Of a DNA stretch of 60,621 bases, positions 51,027 to 60,621 are shown in pieces. Every line of letters starts with the position of its first letter. The stretch's first letter is position 1. Source of the stretch: Hylemonella sp. UBA6679 (GTDB lineage Bacteria; Pseudomonadota; Gammaproteobacteria; Burkholderiales; Burkholderiaceae_C); the NCBI GenBank assembly GCA_002454975.1, contig DKJZ01000022.1, forward strand, positions 1 through 60,621, read 5' to 3'. A program made the translations under genes and the position numbers. Under the pieces are notes generated by a model. The model saw only the letters and a program-made list of their open reading frames with translations. It had not been told where the DNA came from and searched no databases.

Positions 51027-51602
51027 GTGGCATTGCAGGACATCGTTGAACAAATTGTGACCGGACTCGGTTACGACCTGGTGGAGATTGAACGCTCCGC
51101 CGGTGGCCTTTTGCGCATCACGATCGACCTGCCCTGGGTCTCAGAGCTTGCCAGCAGCGTGCCCGAGCAGTTTGTCACGGTTGAAGACTGCGAAAAGGTC
51201 ACCCGTCAGCTGCAGTTCACCCTGGAGGTGGAGGGCATTGAGTACAAGCGGCTTGAGGTGTCCTCGCCCGGTATTGATCGCCCCTTGCGCCACGACCAAG
51301 ATTTCGAGCGTTTCCTTGGCGAGGTCATCGACGTGACCCTCAAGGTGCCCTTGGGCGAGGCGGCTTCTGGCCAGGTCAATGCCAACCGTAAAAAATTTCG
51401 AGGCACGCTGGAGCGCGCTGAAAACGCCCAGCCTGGCCATTGGCAAATTGTTTGGCGCGAAGAGCCCAAGCTCAAGCCCGGTCAGCGTGTGAGTAAAAAG
51501 CGTGAAGCCGCGCCGACGCAGGCCTTGGGTTTCACGCTCGATGAGTTGCGTGAGGCGCGCTTGGCGCCCATTGTGAATTTCAAGGGCCGCGGTGCGGCCT
51601 GA
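51027..51602 (+). CDS. rimP: Ribosome maturation factor RimP
   Basis: A 191-residue 30S assembly factor. The N-terminal domain (1-80) contains GYDLVEIERSAGGLLRITID; the C-terminal Sm-like domain follows SSPGIDRPLRHDQDFERFLGE near 86. Start codon GTG at 51027. It has a Lys-rich insert near 155 and heads rimP-nusA-infB. Confidence 0.93.
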   Translation: MALQDIVEQIVTGLGYDLVEIERSAGGLLRITIDLPWVSELASSVPEQFVTVEDCEKVTRQLQFTLEVEGIEYKRLEVSSPGIDRPLRHDQDFERFLGEVIDVTLKVPLGEAASGQVNANRKKFRGTLERAENAQPGHWQIVWREEPKLKPGQRVSKKREAAPTQALGFTLDELREARLAPIVNFKGRGAA

Positions 51603-51629
51603 ACCAGTTTTGATTTGGAGGTGGTGGTC

Positions 51630-53126
51630 ATGAATCGCGAATTACTGATGTTGGTGGAAGCCATTTCGCGCGAGAAAAACGTGGAGCGCGACGTGGTGTT
51701 TGGTGCGGTTGAGGCCGCCCTGGCGCAAGCCACCAAAAAGCTTTACGAAGGTGACGTGGACATCCGCGTGGCCATTGACCGCGACAGCGGCAACTACGAA
51801 ACCTTCCGCCGCTGGCACGTGGTGCCCGACGAAGCTGGCTTGCAGTTGCCCGACCAAGAAATTTTGCTGTTTGAAGCCAAAGAGCAAATTGCTGACATCG
51901 AAGTCGATGAGTACATCGAAGAGGGTGTGGCTTCGGTACCTATCGGCCGCATCGGCGCGATGGCAGCCAAGCAAGTCATTCTGCAAAAAATCCGTGACGC
52001 CGAGCGCGAAATGCTGCTCAACGACTTCATGTCGCGTGGCGAGAAGATTTTTGTGGGCACCGTCAAGCGCATGGACAAGGGCGACATCATTGTCGAGAGC
52101 GGCCGTGTGGAAGGGCGTTTGCGCCGCGGCGAGATGATCCCCAAGGAAAACTTGCGCACCGGCGACCGCGTGCGCGCCATGATCATGGAAGTCGACCTCA
52201 CCCTGCGTGGGGCGCCCATCATCTTGTCGCGTTCAGCGCCTGAGTTCATGATCGAGCTCTTCCGCCAAGAAGTGCCCGAGATTGAGCAGGGCCTCCTCGA
52301 GATCAAATCTTGCGCCCGTGACCCAGGCTCGCGCGCCAAGATCGCGGTGCTCAGCCACGACAAACGCGTGGACCCCATTGGCACCTGCGTGGGTGTGCGC
52401 GGCACGCGTGTGAACGCCGTGACCAACGAGCTCGCCGGCGAGCGCGTGGACATTGTGCTGTGGAGCGAAGACCCCGCCCAATTTGTGATTGGCGCGCTGG
52501 CCCCAGCCAACGTGCAGTCCATCGTGGTGGACGAAGAAAAACACGCCATGGACGTGGTGGTGGACGAAGAAAACTTGGCCATCGCGATTGGTCGCGGCGG
52601 GCAAAACGTGCGTTTGGCCTCTGACCTCACGGGCTGGAAGATCAACATCATGGACGCGGCCGAATCTGCCCAGAAGCAGGCCAACGAAAGTGACTCGATC
52701 CGCAAGCTTTTCATGGCCAAGCTCGACGTGGACGAAGAAATTGCCGAGATCTTGATCTCCGAAGGTTTCACCAGCCTCGAAGAAGTGGCCTACGTGCCGC
52801 TGCAAGAGATGCTGGAAATTGAAAGCTTTGACGAAGACACCGTCAATGAGCTGCGCGCACGCGCCAAAGACGCTTTGCTGACCATGGAAATTGCCCGTGA
52901 AGAAAGCGTGGAAGAAGTCTCGCAAGACCTGCGCGACCTCGAGGGCCTCACCCCTGACCTGATCGCCAAATTGGCCGACGGTGGTGTGCATTCCCGTGAT
53001 GATTTGGCCGATTTGGCCGTGGATGAGCTTACCGAGTTGACGGGTCAGTCAGCGGATGAAGCCAAGGCCCTGATCATGAAGGCGCGCGAACACTGGTTCA
53101 CCAGTGATGCCGCTTCTCAAGAGTAA
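51630..53126 (+). CDS. nusA: Transcription termination/antitermination factor NusA
   Basis: A 498-residue NusA. NTD (1-130) with MLVEAISREKNVERDVVFGAVE binds RNA polymerase; S1 (135-200, FVGTVKRMDKGDIIVE); KH1-KH2 (230-350, GTRVNAVTNELAGERVDIV... AIGRGGQNVRLASDLTGW); two acidic repeats at the C terminus (360-490). SD GGAGGTGG precedes ATG 51630. Confidence 0.97.
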   Translation: MNRELLMLVEAISREKNVERDVVFGAVEAALAQATKKLYEGDVDIRVAIDRDSGNYETFRRWHVVPDEAGLQLPDQEILLFEAKEQIADIEVDEYIEEGVASVPIGRIGAMAAKQVILQKIRDAEREMLLNDFMSRGEKIFVGTVKRMDKGDIIVESGRVEGRLRRGEMIPKENLRTGDRVRAMIMEVDLTLRGAPIILSRSAPEFMIELFRQEVPEIEQGLLEIKSCARDPGSRAKIAVLSHDKRVDPIGTCVGVRGTRVNAVTNELAGERVDIVLWSEDPAQFVIGALAPANVQSIVVDEEKHAMDVVVDEENLAIAIGRGGQNVRLASDLTGWKINIMDAAESAQKQANESDSIRKLFMAKLDVDEEIAEILISEGFTSLEEVAYVPLQEMLEIESFDEDTVNELRARAKDALLTMEIAREESVEEVSQDLRDLEGLTPDLIAKLADGGVHSRDDLADLAVDELTELTGQSADEAKALIMKAREHWFTSDAASQE

Positions 53127-53150
53127 CGGTCATGAAAGGTTACGAAATAA

Positions 53151-56069
53151 ATGTCCAGTACGACCGTCTCCGAGTTTGCCAGCGAACTCAAAAAATCAAC
53201 CGACACACTGCTTGATCAGCTCAAAGCGGCAGGTGTGCCCAAGGCCTCTGCGGCCGACGCCCTGACCGACGCTGACAAGCAAAAACTGCTGAGCTATTTG
53301 CAAGCCAGCCACGGCACCGTCTCTGCCGAGCGTAAAAAAATCACCTTGGTGAAGAAGTCCACCACGGAAATCAAACAGGCTGACGCCACCGGGCGTGCCC
53401 GCACCATCCAGGTGGAAGTGCGCAAAAAACGCACCTTCGTGCGCCGTGACGAGAACGATGGCGTCGAAGCGCCAGTGGAGATGCCCGAAGTGGTGGCCGA
53501 GGCCCCCGCTGCGGCCCTGATCGACCACGCCGAACTCGCCCGCCGCGAAGAAGAAGCGCGTCGTCAGGCCGAGCTGATCCGTCGCCAAGAGGAAGAGTTG
53601 GCCGAGCGTCGTCGCCAGCGCGAAGAGCAAGAACAACGCGAGCGTCAGCAAGCGGAAGAAGCCAACCAAGCTCGTGTGGCCAGTGCCCAAGCGCAGGCCC
53701 AGGCGCTGACAGAACAAGCCGCTGCCCCTCAGGCATCGGCCCAGACGGCTGCCCAGCAAGCCGCTCAAGAGGCTGCACAACAAGCTGCTGAACAAGCCGT
53801 GCAGCAAGCCGAGCAGGCCCAGCAACGCGTGGCTGAGCAGGCGCAAGCCGCTCGCTTGCAAGCTGATGAGGTGTCCAAGGCCCGTGCTGCGGAAGAATCC
53901 AGCCGCGCTGCCGACCTCAACGAGCGCCGTCGCAAGGCCGAGGCCGAAGCCGCCGCCATTCGTTCGATGATGGCTGCACCGGCCAAAAAAGTCCCACCCA
54001 AAGAAGAGCCCAAGCCCGACGCCAAAACCCTCAAGGGCACGCTGCACAAGCCAGCTGGTGCGCCTGGCGCCAAGCCTGGTGGTCCGGCAGCTGCCCCTGC
54101 GGCTGGTGCGGGCGCTGGTGCCGGCAAAGAAGTTAAATCTGCCAAGCTCTCGAGCAGCTGGGCGGGTGACCCGGCCAAGAAAAAAGCCATTCCTACCCGC
54201 GGCGATACCTCCGGTGGTGTGGGCCGCAGCAGCTGGCGCGGAGGTCCGCGTGGCCGCCGTGGCGAGCGCGACCGTGACGATCAACACGCCCAAGCCGCGC
54301 CGGTGGAAACCCGCGTCATTGAGGTGCATGTGCCCGAAACCATCACGGTGGCCGAGCTGGCGCACAAGATGGCGGTCAAGGCCTCCGAGGTCATCAAGCA
54401 TTTGATGAAGCTGGGCCAAATGGTCACCATCAACCAGCCGCTGGACCAAGACACCGCGATGATCGTGGTCGAAGAGATGGGCCACAAAGCCATCACCGCT
54501 GCGCTGGACGACCCCGAGGCCTTCACCGAAGAAGAAGCCGCTGGTCACGCCGCCGAGGCCTTGCCCCGTGCGCCTGTGGTCACCGTCATGGGCCACGTGG
54601 ACCACGGCAAGACCTCGCTTTTGGACTACATCCGCCGTGCCAAAGTGGCCTCTGGCGAAGCCGGTGGCATCACCCAGCACATTGGTGCTTACCACGTGGA
54701 AACCCCACGCGGCATGGTGTCCTTCCTCGACACCCCGGGTCACGAGGCCTTCACGGCCATGCGTGCCCGTGGTGCACAGGCCACCGACATTGTGATTCTG
54801 GTGGTGGCTGCCGACGACGGCGTGATGCCCCAGACCAAAGAAGCGATCAAACACGCCAAAGCAGCGGGTGTGCCCATCGTGGTGGCGGTCAATAAGATCG
54901 ACAAACCCGATGCCAACGCCGACCGCGTCAAGCAAGAGCTGGTCTCTGAGCAAGTGGTGCCTGAAGAATATGGCGGCGATTCGCCGTTTGTCAGCGTCTC
55001 GGCCAAAACCGGCCAGGGCATTGACGAGTTGCTCGAGCAAGTGCTCTTGCAAGCCGAGGTGCTGGAGCTCAAGGCCCCAGTAGACGCCATGGCCAAGGGC
55101 CTGGTGATCGAGGCCAAACTCGACAAGGGTCGTGGTCCTGTGGCCACCATCTTGGTGCAGTCGGGCACGCTCAAAACCGGTGATGTGGTGCTGGCTGGCC
55201 AGACCTACGGCCGTGTGCGCGCCATGCTCGATGAGAACGGCCGCTCGATCAAAGACGCGGGTCCTTCCATTCCGGTGGAAATCCAGGGTCTGACCGAGGT
55301 GCCGCAAGCCGGTGACGAGTTCATGGTGATGGCCGACGAGCGCCGCGCCCGTGAAATTGCCACCTACCGCGCTGGTAAATTCCGCAACACCAAGCTGGCC
55401 AAGCAGCAAGCCGCCAAGTTGGAGAACATGTTCTCCGACATGACCGCCGGCGAGGTCAAAACCCTGCCCATCATCGTCAAAGCCGATGTGCAAGGTTCGC
55501 AAGAAGCGCTGGCAGCCTCGCTGCTCAAGCTCTCCACCCCCGAGGTGCGTGTGCAGCTGGTGTATGCCGCTGTGGGCGGTATCAGCGAGTCGGATGTGAA
55601 CTTGGCGATTGCCTCCAAGGCCGTCATCATCGGTTTCAACACCCGTGCCGACGCCGGTGCGCGCAAGCTGGCCGAAGGCAATGGCGTGGACATTCGCTAC
55701 TACAACATCATTTACGACGCGGTTGACGAGCTCAAGGCCGCCATGTCGGGCATGTTGGCCCCCGAGAAGCGCGAAGAAGTCATTGGTATGGCCGAAATTC
55801 GCACGGTGTTCGTGGCCACCAAGATCGGTACGGTCGCGGGCTGTATGGTCACCAATGGCCATGTCACTCGCAACTCGCATTTCCGTTTGCTGCGCGACAA
55901 CGTGGTGATTTACACCGGCGAGCTCGACTCTTTGAAGCGCATGAAGGACGATGTGCGCGAAGTCAAAGAAGGCTTCGAGTGCGGTATCAAACTCAAGAAC
56001 TACAACGACATCAAAGAAGGTGATCAGCTGGAGTTCTTCGAGGTCAAAGAAGTCGCCCGTACCTTGTAA
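53151..56069 (+). CDS. infB: Translation initiation factor IF-2
   Basis: A 972-residue IF-2. It has an N-terminal helical domain, a long Gln/Ala/Glu/Arg-rich region (about 125-270) and a Gly/Arg stretch near 350-385. The GTPase domain begins near 478: GHVDHGKT (480), DTPGHEAF (527), NKIDKPDAN (581), SAKTG (618). The C-terminal initiator-tRNA-binding domain ends EVKEVARTL. A long frame lies on the opposite strand but is only a shadow. Confidence 0.97.
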   Translation: MSSTTVSEFASELKKSTDTLLDQLKAAGVPKASAADALTDADKQKLLSYLQASHGTVSAERKKITLVKKSTTEIKQADATGRARTIQVEVRKKRTFVRRDENDGVEAPVEMPEVVAEAPAAALIDHAELARREEEARRQAELIRRQEEELAERRRQREEQEQRERQQAEEANQARVASAQAQAQALTEQAAAPQASAQTAAQQAAQEAAQQAAEQAVQQAEQAQQRVAEQAQAARLQADEVSKARAAEESSRAADLNERRRKAEAEAAAIRSMMAAPAKKVPPKEEPKPDAKTLKGTLHKPAGAPGAKPGGPAAAPAAGAGAGAGKEVKSAKLSSSWAGDPAKKKAIPTRGDTSGGVGRSSWRGGPRGRRGERDRDDQHAQAAPVETRVIEVHVPETITVAELAHKMAVKASEVIKHLMKLGQMVTINQPLDQDTAMIVVEEMGHKAITAALDDPEAFTEEEAAGHAAEALPRAPVVTVMGHVDHGKTSLLDYIRRAKVASGEAGGITQHIGAYHVETPRGMVSFLDTPGHEAFTAMRARGAQATDIVILVVAADDGVMPQTKEAIKHAKAAGVPIVVAVNKIDKPDANADRVKQELVSEQVVPEEYGGDSPFVSVSAKTGQGIDELLEQVLLQAEVLELKAPVDAMAKGLVIEAKLDKGRGPVATILVQSGTLKTGDVVLAGQTYGRVRAMLDENGRSIKDAGPSIPVEIQGLTEVPQAGDEFMVMADERRAREIATYRAGKFRNTKLAKQQAAKLENMFSDMTAGEVKTLPIIVKADVQGSQEALAASLLKLSTPEVRVQLVYAAVGGISESDVNLAIASKAVIIGFNTRADAGARKLAEGNGVDIRYYNIIYDAVDELKAAMSGMLAPEKREEVIGMAEIRTVFVATKIGTVAGCMVTNGHVTRNSHFRLLRDNVVIYTGELDSLKRMKDDVREVKEGFECGIKLKNYNDIKEGDQLEFFEVKEVARTL

Positions 56070-56081
56070 AGCGACTGCGCC

Positions 56082-56456
56082 ATGCCTGCTAAAAAATCAG
56101 CCCCGAACCGCTCATTCAAAGTGGCCGATCAGATCCAACGTGATCTGACGGAGCTGATCGCGCGCGAGTTGAAAGACCCGCGCGTGGGCATGGTGACCAT
56201 CCAGTCGGTGGAGGTCACGCCTGACTACGCGCATGCCAAGGTGTTTTTCAGCCTGCTGGTGGGCGACCCCCAGCAGTGCCAAGACGCCTTGAACCAAGCC
56301 GCGGGCTTCTTGCGCAATGGCCTCTTCAAGCGCTTGCACATCCACACCGTGCCCACCTTGCATTTTGTGTTTGACCGTACCACCGAGCGTGCAGCCGACA
56401 TGAACGCCCTGATCGCCCAGGCGGTCGCTTCCCGTTCCAAGAACCCCGAAGAGTGA
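56082..56456 (+). CDS. rbfA: Ribosome-binding factor A
   Basis: A 124-residue KH-like 30S maturation factor with RVGMVTIQSVEVTPDYAHAKVFFSLL near 40 and PTLHFVFDRT near 95. Its stop overlaps the truB start as TGATG. Confidence 0.95.
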   Translation: MPAKKSAPNRSFKVADQIQRDLTELIARELKDPRVGMVTIQSVEVTPDYAHAKVFFSLLVGDPQQCQDALNQAAGFLRNGLFKRLHIHTVPTLHFVFDRTTERAADMNALIAQAVASRSKNPEE

Positions 56457-57508
56457 TGAGCACCGCCGGGCCGCCCCAAGGAGCGAAGGCCCCCTTGGGG
56501 GGCAGGGATTTACACGCTCAAGAACGTGGGGATATTCGTGTGCCAAGGCCTCGCATCACACGCGCACCCGTGCATGGCGTGCTCTTGCTCGACAAACCAC
56601 TGGGCCTGTCCAGCAACCAGGCTTTGCAAAAAGCCAAGTGGTTGTTGCGCGCCGAAAAAGCGGGCCACACCGGCACGCTCGACCCCTTGGCCACGGGCGT
56701 GCTGCCCCTGTGCTTTGGTGCGGCCACCAAGTTCAGCCAACTGCATTTAGACGCGGACAAAACCTACGAGACCACGGTGCGTTTGGGCATCACCACCAGC
56801 ACGGCTGACGCCGAGGGTGAGGTCATCAGCACGCAGCCTGTGAGCTGCAGCGTGGGGCAGGTGGTGGAGGTGCTGGACCGTTTCATGGGCGAGATTGAAC
56901 AAGTGCCGCCCATGCACAGTGCCTTGAAAAAAGACGGCAAAGCGCTGTACGAATACGCCCGCGCTGGCGAGACGGTGGAGCGCGCACCACGTCGCGTGAC
57001 CATCCATGATTTAGACCTGCTCGACCTTGATTTGCAGGGCAACACGCCCCATCTGTCTTTGCGGGTGCGTTGCAGCAAAGGCACCTACATCCGCACCCTG
57101 GGCGAAGACATTGCCAAAGCCTTGGGTTGTGGCGGACACCTCAGCGCCTTGCGCCGCGTGGCCACGGGCCCGTTTGAGGCCGCGCAATGCGTGAGCTTAG
57201 AAGCGCTGGAGGCCATGGGCGAGCACGAGCGCGCACGTGCCTTGCTTGGCACCGATGTGCTGCTGGCGGGTCATGCGCCTGTCACCCTGGATGCTGACAA
57301 TGCAGGGCGCTTTTTAAGCGGTCTGCGCCGTCGTGGCCTTTGGCCCGACAGCGCGCAGGTCAGCGTGTGGGGCCCTCCCCAAAATGGCCATGCCGTGTTG
57401 CTGGGCACTGCCCATGTGAAGGCTGGCGAACTGATTCCCGGGCGTTTGTTGAGCCCGATCGACATTCAACAAACACTGGCCCAAGCCGCAAGCACCGCGG
57501 TAGGGTGA
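56456..57508 (+). CDS. truB: tRNA pseudouridine-55 synthase
   Basis: A 350-residue TruB. The catalytic Asp is in GHTGTLDPLATGVLP near residue 76; RVRCSKGTYIRTLGEDIA near 204 is also typical. The first 37 residues (STAGPPQGAKAPLGGRD...) are not family-like and are encoded by a GC-rich repeat; the TruB core starts at APVHGVLLLDKPLGLS. GTG at 56538 is an alternative start that would exclude the repeat. Confidence 0.94.
   Translation: MSTAGPPQGAKAPLGGRDLHAQERGDIRVPRPRITRAPVHGVLLLDKPLGLSSNQALQKAKWLLRAEKAGHTGTLDPLATGVLPLCFGAATKFSQLHLDADKTYETTVRLGITTSTADAEGEVISTQPVSCSVGQVVEVLDRFMGEIEQVPPMHSALKKDGKALYEYARAGETVERAPRRVTIHDLDLLDLDLQGNTPHLSLRVRCSKGTYIRTLGEDIAKALGCGGHLSALRRVATGPFEAAQCVSLEALEAMGEHERARALLGTDVLLAGHAPVTLDADNAGRFLSGLRRRGLWPDSAQVSVWGPPQNGHAVLLGTAHVKAGELIPGRLLSPIDIQQTLAQAASTAVG
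56466..56506. repeat. GC-rich hairpin repeat at the truB N terminus
   Basis: CGGGCCGCCCCAAG...CCCCCTTGGGGGGCAGGGA, second copy of the element at 14584-14653 in hrpA. It lies immediately after the truB start codon. Confidence 0.85.
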
Positions 57509-57530
57509 CTCTTAATTTAGAAGGTGAACC

Positions 57531-59357
<1,827 letters not shown>

Positions 59358-59359
59358 GC

Positions 59360-60463
59360 ATGTGGGCGTGTGACGAGGTCATCACCGAGGTGAAGGGCAG
59401 GGTGGGTTACATCACCCTGAACCGCCCCAAAGCGCTCAACGCGCTGAGCCTGCCCATGATTCGCGCCCTGGCTGCCACGTTGCTGGCCTGGCGCGATGAC
59501 CCGGCGGTGGACGCCGTGGCCATTCGTGGCAGCAACAAAGCGGGTGTCTTCGGCGCGTTTTGTGCCGGTGGCGACATTCGCTTTTTCCATGAAGCGGTGC
59601 TGCGCGGCGACGCAGCCCTGGAAGACTTTTTCACCGAAGAGTACCGCCTCAACCACACCATCCACACCTTTCCCAAGCCCTACATTGCGTTCATGGACGG
59701 CATCGTCATGGGCGGGGGCATGGGCATCAGCCAAGGCGCGCGCCTGCGCATTGTCACGCCGCGTTCCAAGGTGGCCATGCCTGAGACCAACATCGGCTTG
59801 TTCCCCGATGTAGGCGGCGGTTATTTCTTGAGCCGTTGCCCAGGTTTTGCTGGCGAGTGGCTGGCCTTGAGCGGCGATGTGATCAACCCGGCCACGGCCC
59901 TGCAACTCAACTTGGCCGACACCTGCTTTGCGGCCGAGCACCTGCAAGCCGCCTGGGACGCTTTAGCCGAGTTGCCCAACCACCGTGCTGACACCTTGGC
60001 GCAGTGGGTTGCTACGTATTCCATAGCGGGTTATGCAGACACGGCGCTGCCCAACCCCGATATTGACCATTATTTTTCGCAAGGCAGTGCGGCTGACATG
60101 GTCAAGGCTTTGGAGGCTTCGGAGTCTGCATGGGCGCAAGCCACGGCGGCAACCTTGCGCACCCGCTCGCCGTTGATGATGGAAGTGACCTTGGAGTTGG
60201 TGCGCCGCGCGCGTCACATGACCTTGGCGCAAGACTTGAAGCTCGAGCGCGACATCGTGCGCCACTGCTTCAACACCCGGCATTTGAACCGCTTCATGGC
60301 CCAGAGCGAAACCACCGAGGGCATCCGCGCCTTGGTGATCGACAAAGACAACGCGCCCAAGTGGAACCCCGCGCGGGTTGAGGACGTCACACCTGAGATG
60401 GTGCTGCCGTTTTTCGAGTCGCCCTGGCCCGCGGCCGAGCACCCGCTCAAAGATTTGGTCTGA
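59360..60463 (+). CDS. Enoyl-CoA hydratase/isomerase-family protein (3-hydroxyisobutyryl-CoA hydrolase-like)
   Basis: A 367-residue crotonase-fold protein of HIBYL-CoA hydrolase length. The oxyanion-hole regions are FCAGGDIRFF near 68 and DGIVMGGGMGISQGARLRIVT near 113; the ETNIGLFPDVGGGYFLSR block near 137 carries the acidic catalytic residue of hydrolases. It would act in valine breakdown, but other acyl-CoA substrates are possible. A 17-nt motif copy is at 60011-60027. It lies 2 bp after typA. Confidence 0.87.
   Translation: MWACDEVITEVKGRVGYITLNRPKALNALSLPMIRALAATLLAWRDDPAVDAVAIRGSNKAGVFGAFCAGGDIRFFHEAVLRGDAALEDFFTEEYRLNHTIHTFPKPYIAFMDGIVMGGGMGISQGARLRIVTPRSKVAMPETNIGLFPDVGGGYFLSRCPGFAGEWLALSGDVINPATALQLNLADTCFAAEHLQAAWDALAELPNHRADTLAQWVATYSIAGYADTALPNPDIDHYFSQGSAADMVKALEASESAWAQATAATLRTRSPLMMEVTLELVRRARHMTLAQDLKLERDIVRHCFNTRHLNRFMAQSETTEGIRALVIDKDNAPKWNPARVEDVTPEMVLPFFESPWPAAEHPLKDLV
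60011..60027. repeat. 17-nt GCT-N11-AGC motif copy in the hydratase-family gene
   Basis: GCTACGTATTCCATAGC, encoding part of WVATYSIAGY. Confidence 0.45.
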
Positions 60464-60465
60464 AC

Positions 60466-60496
60466 AAAAAAGCCGCTGGATTTCAGCGGCTTTTTT
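60466..60496. terminator. Bidirectional terminator between the hydratase-family gene and smpB
   Basis: AAAAAAGCCGCTG pairs with CAGCGGCTTTTTT, giving a T run on both strands; it serves both convergent genes. Confidence 0.93.
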
Positions 60497-60509
60497 CTTG
60501 GGAGTAATT

Positions 60510-60542
60510 GCGCTTCGTCGGCGCTTCATCGGCGCTTCAGCG
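60510..60542. repeat. Three 11-bp tandem units at the smpB stop
   Basis: GCGCTTCGTCG, GCGCTTCATCG and GCGCTTCAGCG in a row, overlapping the stop codon of smpB. Confidence 0.7.
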
Positions 60543-60621
60543 ATTGCGGCCTTTCATGGCGCGCTCCACCTCGCGCTTGCCTTCGCGGTCTTTGATCACA
60601 TCGCGCTTGTCGTGCTCGGCC
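60537..60621 (-). CDS. smpB: SsrA-binding protein SmpB, C-terminal fragment
   Basis: The minus-strand frame enters from the window end and stops at 60537. The 27 residues seen (AEHDKRDVIKDREGKREVERAMKGRNR) match the basic C-terminal tail of SmpB, which binds tmRNA in trans-translation. Only the tail is visible, so the call rests on that alone. Confidence 0.75.
   Translation of the reverse strand, partial: AEHDKRDVIKDREGKREVERAMKGRNR

Noticed and set aside
53196..55880. 894-codon open frame antisense to infB
   Set aside because: It is the shadow of the GC-rich infB frame; infB itself has all GTPase motifs and the antisense protein has low-complexity content and no family.

Overview
The window reads as a chromosomal segment of a GC-rich betaproteobacterium, most likely Comamonadaceae (Limnohabitans/Rhodoferax-like). 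The grounds are a cysI-DUF934-cysHDN sulfate-assimilation order, several small palindromic repeats of the kind scattered through Comamonadaceae genomes, and an LH2 (puc) antenna operon, which marks the host as a bacteriochlorophyll-making photoheterotroph. Genus is inferred from gene content and not proven.

Layout. 1-8.1 kb (minus): a cut-off flavin ferredoxin-NADP reductase, a 7Fe ferredoxin, and cysN, cysD, cysH, DUF934, cysI and a TauE/SafE permease (frameshifted), together the route sulfate to APS to sulfite to sulfide. 8.2-10.9 kb (minus): mnmC with a decayed methyltransferase half, yggX, fpr. 11-12.5 kb (plus): dsbB and a DapA-family aldolase. 12.6-18 kb: argA and the divergent RNA helicase hrpA. 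18-20 kb: a DMT permease and an exported Rieske protein. 20-22.2 kb (minus): cysB translationally coupled to an aminotransferase. 22.2-29.6 kb (minus): one tightly packed unit, lptF-lptG-cbiX-PAP2-UbiA-flippase-GT39-HAD, combining LPS export with what looks like polyprenyl-phosphate sugar chemistry. 29.6-33.4 kb (plus): pepA, holC, a LivK-type binding protein, a GDT1-type transporter. 33.6-37.4 kb: tRNA-Ser(GGA), a frameshifted AerR/PpaA-like B12-domain regulator and, tail to tail, a hybrid-free PAS histidine kinase. 37.4-42.1 kb: a CFA-synthase-like methyltransferase, a Spy-like periplasmic protein, a PLP amino-acid decarboxylase.

42.2-44.4 kb (minus) is the most distinctive part: promoter, pucB, pucA, an attenuator-like hairpin, pucC, and an SD-preceded 30-codon ORF encoding a single-helix membrane peptide. 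PucA carries Phe-Leu where B800-850 antennas carry Tyr-Trp/Tyr-Tyr, which predicts a blue-shifted (B800-820-like) complex. 44.5-51 kb: fabI, divergent from a complete yejABEF peptide importer. 51-57.5 kb: the rimP-nusA-infB-rbfA-truB transcription/translation operon, then typA, an enoyl-CoA hydratase-family gene, and the 3' end of smpB.

A second theme is small repeats. At least five families occur, several of them in frame inside conserved genes (hrpA has three separate insertions, truB one at its N terminus). Two genes are broken by what looks like one missing base in a G/C run, so sequencing error and true inactivation both need to be considered.
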